Assembly: GCA_017449215.1 (NCBI GenBank)
Contig: JAFSJY010000005.1
Location: 1 to 33,858, forward strand
Source: Acholeplasmatales bacterium
Lineage (GTDB): Bacteria > Bacillota_I > Bacilli_A > Acholeplasmatales > Anaeroplasmataceae
Length of the DNA stretch: 33,858 nucleotides
Reading direction: 5' to 3'
The notes under the pieces were generated by a model, which did not search any database, was not told the origin of the DNA, and worked only from the letters and a program-made list of their open reading frames with translations. The position numbers and the translations under genes are program-made. Of the stretch, positions 8,726-16,298 are shown piece by piece (position 1 is the stretch's first letter; each line of letters begins with the position of its first letter).

Positions 8726-9195
8726 TATTCCTCATTAGTGTTTTCTGATACATCTAAGTCATCAGGAAGCTCAGCTTCTTCATCAACTACATCTGTAAAC
8801 ATTGATAACATGTTATTCTTCTTTAATCTGTGTTCTTGCTTAGCATTAGCGAAGAAATATCTATTTGCATAGAAATCATCACTGCCTAAATGTGCCTTAA
8901 CACCATAGCCATAGCCTTCCTTTGTTTTGTACTTAATACGATTAAACTCGCATGGTACATGATAGAATGTAATGCCTTCTCTAGAATCAATCTCATCGAT
9001 TCTATTAGCATCTTCAGCTAAACCTACTAATGTATCAAAATCAATAATCTTATCAGCTGTGATAATGATATCTCCATATCTATTATCATTAGCCTTCTTT
9101 ACTCTACCTGGAATTTCAATGATTGCCTCACCATTTACTGTTCTCTTTCCTTTATAATCTTGTAAATATAATCTTACGTCTACAAATCCTTCCAT
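8725..9195 (-). CDS. Candidate single-stranded DNA-binding protein with acidic tail
   Basis: This 156-residue soluble protein heads the phage-like operon. It is predicted to be mostly beta-strand with alternating aromatic and basic residues, and ends in a strongly acidic tail (EEAELPDDLDVSENTNEE). A compact beta domain with an acidic C-terminus is typical of ssDNA-binding proteins, including gene V-like proteins of filamentous phages that coat the plus strand before packaging. I cannot assign a family from motifs. The start has an AAGAGGT site about 8 bases upstream. The gene order (this gene, small hydrophobic gene, anchored proteins, Zot ATPase) follows the inovirus pattern. Confidence 0.45.
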   Translation of the reverse strand: MEGFVDVRLYLQDYKGKRTVNGEAIIEIPGRVKKANDNRYGDIIITADKIIDFDTLVGLAEDANRIDEIDSREGITFYHVPCEFNRIKYKTKEGYGYGVKAHLGSDDFYANRYFFANAKQEHRLKKNNMLSMFTDVVDEEAELPDDLDVSENTNEE

Positions 9196-9363
9196 TATTC
9201 TTTACCTCTTAATTAAATTTCCTTTCATTTTTTATTTATTATTCATAATTTATAATTTGGCTTTTCTAGGTTTAGCCTATAACCTTTAATAGACTCTAAG
9301 TCTTTCTTTTGTTTTCTTTTAATAGGGACAAGTCAACCTAATTTAATTATTAATATTTAGTTT

Positions 9364-9555
9364 TTAATCTTCTGTGTTATAGCTCTTATTCAAGAACCAG
9401 TTATGCAATTGAACTAATCTTGCATTCCCAGACTTCTTAACAAATTGTCGATTTATTACTTTATCTCGACCCTTTTTGCCAAGCTTTGAATCCTCAAAGA
9501 TTTCATCCAAGCATTTAATGTATTCCTTGAATAGAATTTCTTCCTCTGGCAGCAT
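9364..9555 (-). CDS. Hypothetical 63-residue protein
   Basis: Small, charged, soluble protein of unknown function with an acidic N-terminal part and a basic C-terminal part containing several Lys/Arg and a VQLHNWF motif. A GTG three codons upstream would extend it, but the ATG at 9553-9555 is preferred because AAGGAGG lies 8 bases before it. It stands alone about 170 bases upstream of the phage-like operon and may be a regulator or an extra gene of that element. Nothing in the sequence proves this. Confidence 0.55.
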   Translation of the reverse strand: MLPEEEILFKEYIKCLDEIFEDSKLGKKGRDKVINRQFVKKSGNARLVQLHNWFLNKSYNTED

Positions 9556-9563
9556 TTGCTCCA

Positions 9564-9570
9564 CCTCCTT
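9564..9570 (-). promoter_or_regulatory. Ribosome binding site deciding the start of the 63-residue gene
   Basis: AAGGAGG on the minus strand lies 8 bases before the ATG at 9553-9555, which makes that ATG a better start than the upstream in-frame GTG, which overlaps the site. Confidence 0.7.
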
Positions 9571-9710
9571 TTCTTAACTTTTCATCTCTAAGTTTTTCTT
9601 CCTTATCGATTACAGCTATAGTTTAAAAAAACGAGAGGTCGGTCACTGGGAAGGAAAATCGCATTTTACAGGTTTTTGAAAATTTTTTTAAAATATTTTT
9701 GCTAGAAAAT

Positions 9711-9743
9711 AAAAAAAATCCCAAGAGTTCAAACTCCTGGGAG
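9711..9743 (-). terminator. Rho-independent terminator of the DUF5677-like gene
   Basis: On the minus strand TCCCAGGAGT, a TTGA loop and ACTCTTGGGA form a 10-bp stem (one G-T pair) followed by a run of eight T. It sits about 12 bases after the stop of the gene at 9755. The remaining gap to 9571 holds no gene. It contains a short GC-richer patch at about 9631-9654 of unknown meaning. Confidence 0.85.
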
Positions 9744-9754
9744 ACAATAAATAA

Positions 9755-11017
9755 CTATTTTATTCTATGGACGTATTCGTTATTAAGAGACTTTAATAAT
9801 GTTTGATTATCATATATAGTTTTATCATATTCTAACTGCTTTTTATAAATATCTTCCATATATTTGCGAAGATTAATACCATTTAAATCAAAAGCCATAT
9901 CATATTGATGTGCAAAATTATGTGCCAAATGAGATAAGATGTAACATACTTTCTCCAACACATTTTGCTTAGATGAATATCTATTTAAAAAACCATTAAA
10001 TCCATGGCTCATTGGACTACATTCACTATAATATTTATATAAAGTTGTTCCAATGTTTGGGTTATCCTTTTGATATAGCATATTTATTAATTCGGCGACA
10101 TCTACAATTCTATATTTTCTTTCTGACTTAGAAATATAGTTATATTCAAGTATAGAATCTAACCAGCCAAAATTCATATAATCAACTTTATTGATATTCG
10201 AATCAATGTATTTAAAGTTTGTATTTAAAAACTCTGATTTACTTGTTGCTGTTTGGTATTTGAATTGTAAATCAACATGATTCATATACTTATCTACAGC
10301 CTCTTTTTTAGCATCAAATAAAGCTAAATAAATCATAAATAATTCAACTAAACTTCTTAATGGATTAAAAGACTCTTCTATTAAATTATTATCAACCAAT
10401 ATCAATACAGCCTTTATTTTGCTTAACATTTTGAAGTGAAGTTGACTTTTGAATATACCATTTTTACCTTTAGGAAATTGTTTTTTATTCATTAAAATAT
10501 CAAATTGAATTGACATATAATTGTTTAAAGCATAAATAGCATATGTTAATGGATAGTATCCTTCAAGTGATTCTTTTGAATTATTAATTAATGCCACATT
10601 TCTAATTTTAATCGCTTCAATCACCTGATTACAAAGTTTAAGTTTATATTCTTCATCTTCTTGGCAAATTGCTCGCTGAGAATTATCCATTATTAGAGTA
10701 TTAAAGAAATGAATCATTGTAATAAATTTACACATATCTAATGAAGAATTATCTTTCCCATGTAATATGGATTCCATAGACATATTAAAAGAATCATATT
10801 GAGTATTTAATAGTTGAGTATAATCAGTTCTATGAAATATCATTTCTTTAATTTCAATAAGGAAGTTTTGCTTAATCTTACCTGCAAACAATTTCTTTAA
10901 AGCTTTATTTTCTTCTTCATTGAATTTCTTTGCAGCATTCATCATTTCTTCCAATTGCTTCATTTGTTCCTCTAATTGTTGAGGATTTAAAGGTGGAAAA
11001 TTATTCATATTATTCAT
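9755..11017 (-). CDS. DUF5677-like protein
   Basis: This 420-residue soluble protein is mostly alpha-helical. The first 45 residues are Met/Asn/Gln-rich and predicted coiled-coil. The core has a conserved-looking helix NPLRSLVELFMIYLALFD (about 217-234) and a later SPMSHGFNGF stretch, which together resemble the DUF5677 family. The biochemical function of that family is not established. A terminator follows the stop, and a nucleotidyltransferase-like gene ends 15 bases upstream, so the two form an operon. Similar pairs of a helical protein with a nucleotidyltransferase occur among toxin-antitoxin and defence modules. I find no clear R-x4-6-H HEPN motif, so a toxin role is only a suggestion. 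Assignment is from remembered family character. Confidence 0.55.
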   Translation of the reverse strand: MNNMNNFPPLNPQQLEEQMKQLEEMMNAAKKFNEEENKALKKLFAGKIKQNFLIEIKEMIFHRTDYTQLLNTQYDSFNMSMESILHGKDNSSLDMCKFITMIHFFNTLIMDNSQRAICQEDEEYKLKLCNQVIEAIKIRNVALINNSKESLEGYYPLTYAIYALNNYMSIQFDILMNKKQFPKGKNGIFKSQLHFKMLSKIKAVLILVDNNLIEESFNPLRSLVELFMIYLALFDAKKEAVDKYMNHVDLQFKYQTATSKSEFLNTNFKYIDSNINKVDYMNFGWLDSILEYNYISKSERKYRIVDVAELINMLYQKDNPNIGTTLYKYYSECSPMSHGFNGFLNRYSSKQNVLEKVCYILSHLAHNFAHQYDMAFDLNGINLRKYMEDIYKKQLEYDKTIYDNQTLLKSLNNEYVHRIK

Positions 11018-11032
11018 AATACCACCATCCTG

Positions 11033-11698
11033 TTATTTAATAATTTTCTTTTGACGCATTTGATTATATACATCACTTACTGCTTGAAAATAACAAACTA
11101 CTGATGGATGATCATAATCATTGGATGTTAGATACTTATTTTTAATAATTAAATAATGTTGCCTAACAACTTCCCACCATCCTGGAACTTCTTTAATAGC
11201 ACGAGCTTTATCATGGCAATTTCTAGAATTAGGTATTTTATTCCAATAGTACTTATCGTTATAAGTATACCCAGTTTTTTCGTGTTTAAGTCTATGCCAT
11301 AGACCATCTTCATCTTTTGTAACTATGCAAATATCCATTGAAAAATCAATGCTAGGATCATCAGTGAAATGCATTTTAATAGTTGTTAAAGATCTAGTTG
11401 AATCTTCAACATCTCTTAAATTATGTTTTCGCATTATTTTATTTAATGCTTTCCTAACGTCTTCTTTCAATTCCCTTTCGTCATAGTCAAACCCATTAAA
11501 TACGTTTAGATTATAGTCATAGTCAATTGATTCATCAGCATTTTGTGTAACCATATTTCTGGCTCCACTTCCAACTAAGAAAAATTGAGTATTAATACCA
11601 TAATCATCACGTAGTAGCTCATCTAGTTCTTGCATAATGCTTGAGCATGCTGATTGAGCTCTTCTTAAAAATTCTTTGTCTTCTACATAATGATACAT
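11033..11698 (-). CDS. Predicted nucleotidyltransferase
   Basis: This 221-residue protein has the signature of the polymerase-beta nucleotidyltransferase fold: GSGAR (43-47), then D-Y-D (59-61) as the metal-binding pair, and a third acidic strand around SIDFSMDIC (about 113-121). It would transfer a nucleotidyl group to a protein, RNA or small molecule. The substrate is unknown. The length suggests a single catalytic domain with a short helical C-terminus. It lies immediately upstream of the DUF5677-like gene. It could be a CD-NTase relative or a MNT-type antitoxin. The missing large C-terminal domain argues mildly against a typical cyclic-oligonucleotide synthase. An AAAGGA site lies about 10 bases before the ATG. 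Confidence 0.65.
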   Translation of the reverse strand: MYHYVEDKEFLRRAQSACSSIMQELDELLRDDYGINTQFFLVGSGARNMVTQNADESIDYDYNLNVFNGFDYDERELKEDVRKALNKIMRKHNLRDVEDSTRSLTTIKMHFTDDPSIDFSMDICIVTKDEDGLWHRLKHEKTGYTYNDKYYWNKIPNSRNCHDKARAIKEVPGWWEVVRQHYLIIKNKYLTSNDYDHPSVVCYFQAVSDVYNQMRQKKIIK

Positions 11699-11774
11699 AA
11701 TATTTTATCCTTTCTTTTCCCTAAACCTGCCCTATGAAAATCTTGTATCATAGCGTTATAGAATAACACTATAA

Positions 11775-11816
11775 TAAAAATAAAGCAAGAGATTTTGTTT
11801 ATATTCCTCCTGCTTT
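11775..11816 (-). terminator. Rho-independent terminator of the kinase-lipoprotein operon
   Basis: On the minus strand AAAGCAGGAG (11807-11816) pairs with CTCTTGCTTT (11782-11791), a 10-bp stem with one G-T pair, followed by a T-rich ATTTTTATT tail. It follows the lipoprotein stop at 11830. Confidence 0.75.
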
Positions 11817-11829
11817 ATATTATACCATA

Positions 11830-14184
11830 TTATACTTTTATTATTTCTACATTACCAGTATAATGAAGCTTATAGTTTTGATTATCACCCATAAAGTAAA
11901 TATAGAAATCTGAACCAGAGCTTGTATATTTACCATAAATACCTTGGAATGTTACAACACTAAATGCTTTCATTGAATCAGATAATCCTTCATAATAGAT
12001 ATTAAGATTCAAATTCTCATCTAATATGAAATAAATATATCCTGTGCTACCATTATGCTTCTTACCATTTGAATATGATGAGAATGTAGTACCAAATAAT
12101 TTTTCAAATTTTCTAGAATTAGGTGATAATACAGTTTTATTATTTATTACATAAATATCAGTTTCTTCTAATATCATTTCAGTTAATTCCGATGCTGATT
12201 TAATATAGAATCTTCTTGTTTCTGATAAATCATCTGTATTTGAACATAATAAATCAAAATACTTTCCTACTGGATTACCATTATATGCATTTGAATCATT
12301 TACTGAATCTGATGATACCTTTATACATGTTCCATCATTTAATAATAGCAATCTTAATTCTGAATTATCTTCATATGTTATCTTTAATACCTTAGATGAA
12401 TTAATTGTGAATGATTTAATCTGTGTGTAATTATAACCTTTAAATGATAAATTAATGAATTTTTTTATATTATTTGTCTTTGAATAAGTTAATTCCTCTC
12501 TTTCACGGTATAATTCATAATCAGTCCATTCATTATGGAAAAATTGGTAATTATCATCATTTGATTTATCTTGATATACAGTATATGTACCATTATCAAA
12601 TGCATAGTATTCATGATTACAATAAGTACAATATGCTGTACCATCATAATTAGTACCAAATGTATGGTACTCCTTATAATTTGTAGGCATTGAAACAGTT
12701 GATGATTCTATTACCTCTTCAACACCTATATACAATGCATTATTCGATATAGTAAACATATCTAAAACGCCACTTGGTTTAAGTTGTATTCCTAATGTAA
12801 TTGCTGTGTTTTTATATGGACCATATGTGAATGTTTCATTTACACATTTATAATACTTATAATCTGAATCCCATTCCATATCACCATAGTATGCTGATGA
12901 TTCTGTAATGTATTTTAATAAGTTATTCTTCTCATATTCAAATAAATCATATTTTGATTCATAAGTAGAATGTCTATAACCATCATCATATGTAAATAGA
13001 GCTGTTTGATAATTATGATAATATTCTTCGATAAAACCTGTTTTATTATTTACAACCTTACAATAAAATACATCATTCTTTTGAGATAGAGTTACAGTTT
13101 TATTAAATGCTATATCTATATATGTAAAAATTATTGTTTTATTATTTAAATTGGATAATGCATTTTGCCATACTGATTGAGTTAATTCTTTTCTTGGAAT
13201 TGATTCCTCATGTGAATCAGTACAATTAGCACATCGTACAATCTTAGTACCTTCATCAGTATAAGTAGGCTGTGCTGTTACTGTTTCTACTGTATATTCA
13301 TGAGATTTAAGAGGTAATTCAACTGGTGCTTCTAATTCAATATGACAGAATGAGCAATAGCTTCCTGCAGTATGTCCATGCTCTGTACAAGTTGATTCCT
13401 TTGCTTCACCTGGAGTTGGAGTATGATCTATTTTCTCTACATCTCTATATTCTTCATGATGGCAAACCTTACATTCTCTTCTTTCTTTACCTTTTGATAT
13501 ACAAGTTGCTGGTGTATCAATTTCCCATTCTGTATAATCATGGTCTTTCTTATCCACAGTAGTATATGGTGTTAATTCTTGATTACAGAATGAACAATAT
13601 GAACCTCCTGTATGTCCTTCATGAGTACAATCAGATTCTAAATCTGTATATGGTGTTGAAGTATGAGCAATCTTTTCAATATCTCTATATTCTTCTAAAT
13701 GACAATGCTCACATTCTCTTTTTTCTTTTCCCTTTGAAATACATGTTGCAGGTGTATCTACTTCCCATTCTGTAAATTTATGGTTAAGCTTAGATAATGT
13801 TGTTTGTTCCTTTAGAATCTTTTCACACCTAGAACATTTTATTCCATCAGATAAACCTGAATCATCACATGATGCAGCAGTACCATTAATTGTTACTGGA
13901 TTATGTCCTAAAGCAGGTATTGTTTCTTCTTTAGTATATCCACATTTACAAGTATATTTAATCTTACCATCTGTTTCACATGTAGCATCATATAGGATTT
14001 CTTCTTCAAATTGATGTGCTTCAATATTTTTCTTTTGGCCACAATCACATAAATCAAAATGAGCTTCTTCATCATATGATGGTTGATAGTCATGAATATT
14101 CTTTTCTACTGCGTTAATATTAACACATGCTGAAAGTATAAATAATAATCCTAATACTGGAATTAAGTAAAGTAGCTTCTTCAT
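11830..14184 (-). CDS. Surface lipoprotein with tandem cysteine/histidine repeats
   Basis: This 784-residue lipoprotein has signal peptide and lipobox LSAC with Cys20 as the lipidation site. Residues ~40-325 hold seven or eight degenerate repeats of about 35-45 residues, each roughly with a T-C, a C-x-x-C pair and a closing H; the two copies with TEWExDTPATCISKGK are nearly identical. Such repeats recur in secreted proteins of gut Bacillota. Whether they bind metal or form disulphides is unknown. The C-terminal ~450 residues are a Tyr/Asn/Ser-rich beta-type region without a recognised domain. The ATG overlaps the stop of the upstream kinase (TAATG), with an AAAGGAG site inside the kinase end. 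Tight coupling to a membrane kinase suggests a sensing or surface role under its control, which is inference. Confidence 0.7.
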   Translation of the reverse strand: MKKLLYLIPVLGLLFILSACVNINAVEKNIHDYQPSYDEEAHFDLCDCGQKKNIEAHQFEEEILYDATCETDGKIKYTCKCGYTKEETIPALGHNPVTINGTAASCDDSGLSDGIKCSRCEKILKEQTTLSKLNHKFTEWEVDTPATCISKGKEKRECEHCHLEEYRDIEKIAHTSTPYTDLESDCTHEGHTGGSYCSFCNQELTPYTTVDKKDHDYTEWEIDTPATCISKGKERRECKVCHHEEYRDVEKIDHTPTPGEAKESTCTEHGHTAGSYCSFCHIELEAPVELPLKSHEYTVETVTAQPTYTDEGTKIVRCANCTDSHEESIPRKELTQSVWQNALSNLNNKTIIFTYIDIAFNKTVTLSQKNDVFYCKVVNNKTGFIEEYYHNYQTALFTYDDGYRHSTYESKYDLFEYEKNNLLKYITESSAYYGDMEWDSDYKYYKCVNETFTYGPYKNTAITLGIQLKPSGVLDMFTISNNALYIGVEEVIESSTVSMPTNYKEYHTFGTNYDGTAYCTYCNHEYYAFDNGTYTVYQDKSNDDNYQFFHNEWTDYELYREREELTYSKTNNIKKFINLSFKGYNYTQIKSFTINSSKVLKITYEDNSELRLLLLNDGTCIKVSSDSVNDSNAYNGNPVGKYFDLLCSNTDDLSETRRFYIKSASELTEMILEETDIYVINNKTVLSPNSRKFEKLFGTTFSSYSNGKKHNGSTGYIYFILDENLNLNIYYEGLSDSMKAFSVVTFQGIYGKYTSSGSDFYIYFMGDNQNYKLHYTGNVEIIKV

Positions 14185-15608
14185 TATAATGTTTCTCCTT
14201 TACTTAAATCTTCTTTGATTTCACTTATAGAATGATATCTATTATTTAAATTGATATCCATACATTTAACACATATCTTTGATATATAGTCATCAGTTGT
14301 AATAGCAACTTCACCATTATATATAAAGTTAATTATATAGCCTATACCATAGATATCACTTTGAGCTGTATATTGACTTAGCTTTCTAATTGCCATATCT
14401 GTTAGGGTTGATCTTTCACCTTGTTCTGTTTTAGTTTTAGTTAGATTAACTTCTGATTTAGCTAAACCAAAATCAGTAATAACAAGCTTTATTTCATTAT
14501 CATTGATTTGTTTAATCATTACATTACCTAATGATAAATCTCTATGTAGTATTCCATGGTTATGTAGGTATTCCATTCCATCTATTAATTGATTTATTAA
14601 TGATAATCTTTCCTCTTTAGACAATGCATGAGTATTAATATAATCTAGAATATTTGAATCACAATAATCCATTATATATTCTAGCTTTAATTCATTATAT
14701 GAATATACCTGTAATAGGTTAGGATGATTTACTGATTTCATTAATTTAAATTCATCTTCAAATCTAGATATATCTACTGTTCTTGTTGATTCAAGCTTCT
14801 TTACAGCAAATATTTTATCTAATGAAGGTACATATACCTTATAAATAGATGCAAATTGACCTTTACCAATACATTCTAATATTTCTGTATCTATTAATAT
14901 TTCATCAATCTTTTTAAATGAATAATGAGAATAATATTTAGATGAGAAATATAAATCTAATATATAAATAATTGTTGTTAATAACCCTATTAATTCAAAA
15001 ACCAATATATCATGCCAATAAACCTTAAAATGTACTACTTCAAATGATAATATTCCTATATTAAATATCCCTATTATTATCATTATTAAGCCTAATATGA
15101 ATTTCTTATCATATGAATTTATAAAGAATGAATGATTAAGCTCACATCTATCGATTTTAGTTAGGTTAATAATATCTTTTACTAGAATAAATACTAAGAT
15201 TAGAGATACAGCGCCTAAAGCAATTAATCCATAATAATCATAGGCTCTAACAAAATCCATTTTGAAAAAGTAATAAACTGTTAAACCTATAAGGGATAAT
15301 AAGCCTAATGTATCAAAGATAACTATTAATAGTTTTAATTGCTTATTCTTTGAATATGTAGATTGATAGAAAAGCAATTGGTTAGTATTATATGATACTT
15401 CTACTGTATGTCTTTTTCTTTTAAATACTAATAAAACTATAAAAGAAAATAAGAATACTCCAGTTGATGCTAATAATGAATATAATAGCACTAAATTTTG
15501 AGTATTCATTATGTTTAGGTATGCAATTACAATAGCATAAATTCCTAATATTATATAAGCAAGCTTATATACCTTCTTATTATCTTCCCTAATTTTTATC
15601 TTTTCCAT
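14184..15608 (-). CDS. Membrane-bound Ser/Thr protein kinase
   Basis: This 474-residue protein has about six membrane helices in the first ~225 residues and a C-terminal eukaryotic-type kinase domain. Catalytic features are the glycine loop GKGQFASIYKV (from 248), Lys in FAVKKLE, Glu in DEFKLMK, HRDLSLGNVMI (355-365) and DFGLAKS (379-385). All key residues are present, so it is probably active. The usual Gram-positive PrkC/Stk1 has the kinase first, one helix and external PASTA domains. Here the order is reversed with a polytopic membrane part and no external domain. An upstream in-frame TTG at 15653 is rejected because the promoter -10 box overlaps it. The ATG at 15606-15608 is used. The stop overlaps the start of the lipoprotein gene, making a two-gene operon. 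Confidence 0.85.
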   Translation of the reverse strand: MEKIKIREDNKKVYKLAYIILGIYAIVIAYLNIMNTQNLVLLYSLLASTGVFLFSFIVLLVFKRKRHTVEVSYNTNQLLFYQSTYSKNKQLKLLIVIFDTLGLLSLIGLTVYYFFKMDFVRAYDYYGLIALGAVSLILVFILVKDIINLTKIDRCELNHSFFINSYDKKFILGLIMIIIGIFNIGILSFEVVHFKVYWHDILVFELIGLLTTIIYILDLYFSSKYYSHYSFKKIDEILIDTEILECIGKGQFASIYKVYVPSLDKIFAVKKLESTRTVDISRFEDEFKLMKSVNHPNLLQVYSYNELKLEYIMDYCDSNILDYINTHALSKEERLSLINQLIDGMEYLHNHGILHRDLSLGNVMIKQINDNEIKLVITDFGLAKSEVNLTKTKTEQGERSTLTDMAIRKLSQYTAQSDIYGIGYIINFIYNGEVAITTDDYISKICVKCMDINLNNRYHSISEIKEDLSKGETL

Positions 15609-15652
15609 ATCGTCTTTTCCCCGTATCCCTAAAAATCGAAAATAACACGACA

Positions 15653-15681
15653 ATTATAGCATTTTTATAAAAATTAGACAA
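15653..15681 (-). promoter_or_regulatory. Sigma-A-type promoter of the kinase-lipoprotein operon
   Basis: On the minus strand TTGTCT (15676-15681) is separated by exactly 17 bases from TATAAT (15653-15658). Transcription should begin near 15645, giving a leader of about 37 bases before the kinase ATG. Confidence 0.75.
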
Positions 15682-15696
15682 TATGGCAACTTAAAT

Positions 15697-15737
15697 AAAA
15701 GAAAACCATAGGACTTTGAGAAATTTTTCCTATGGTT
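15697..15737 (-). terminator. Rho-independent terminator after the DUF262/DUF5655 region
   Basis: On the minus strand AACCATAGGA (15728-15737) and TCCTATGGTT (15704-15713) form a 10-bp stem around a 14-base loop, followed by TTCTTTTATTT. It follows the stop at 15744 and marks the end of the three-gene operon at 16299-22810. Confidence 0.8.
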
Positions 15738-15743
15738 AAAATA

Positions 15744-16298
15744 TTATTGAATTTGTTTTAATGCTGAAATTAATATTTCAACAACCTTATTTTTATCTGT
15801 CTCTTCATCAACATAAACTCTATAATTTAAAGCCCATAAGTATGAATCAGGAACTTTTTCACCTATTAATAAAGTCTCATCTTCAGGCACTCTAGTTTGA
15901 ATTAATAATTTATTCTTTTGTAAGTGGAATTCACAGATGTTTTTTCCGTTAGAATTCTTTAATGAGATATAATTTGGAGTCGCATCTTCATATACTTCTG
16001 GTATTCTTTCTTTCATTTTAGAATAAATATCATTATGAAGATTAATAATTTCAGGACTCTTATTTTCTAAATAAGCTTCCATACTATATTTAGGTTCTTC
16101 AGCATTATCACCAAGAATCATTTTTGTTAATTTGTGATATCTTTGGTATAGAGTTTCGTCAGGTTCAATTGAACCTCCCAAATCAACTATTGCTTGTCCA
16201 ACTAAAGAACGCTTTGATGGGTTAGAATTACTAGGAACATCAGTATTATTAGTTAAATCTACAATTCTTAAAGTACCATCAAAATTAGTACTTCCGTG
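15744..16298 (-). pseudogene. DUF5655-like tail separated from the DUF262 gene by one stop codon
   Basis: This reading frame is in phase with the upstream DUF262/DUF1524 gene and separated from it only by the TAA at 16299-16301. It runs open from 16298 to the stop at 15744 (about 184 residues). There is no ATG; the first candidate start is a TTG at 16179-16181 without a ribosome binding site. The C-terminal ~110 residues (from about NLHNDIYSKMKERIP through LWALNYRVYVDEET) resemble DUF5655, a small domain often found at the end of DUF262 proteins. The best reading is that a single longer protein has been split by a nonsense change, or that the stop is read through. A sequencing error is also possible. 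Confidence 0.6.

Noticed and set aside
13326-13775. Two plus-strand open frames opposite the lipoprotein
   Set aside because: They mirror the repeat units of the minus-strand lipoprotein and have no ribosome binding sites; they are complements of its repeated sequence.
15609-15653. TTG start extending the kinase by 15 residues
   Set aside because: A TTGTCT-17-TATAAT promoter places transcription start downstream of that TTG.
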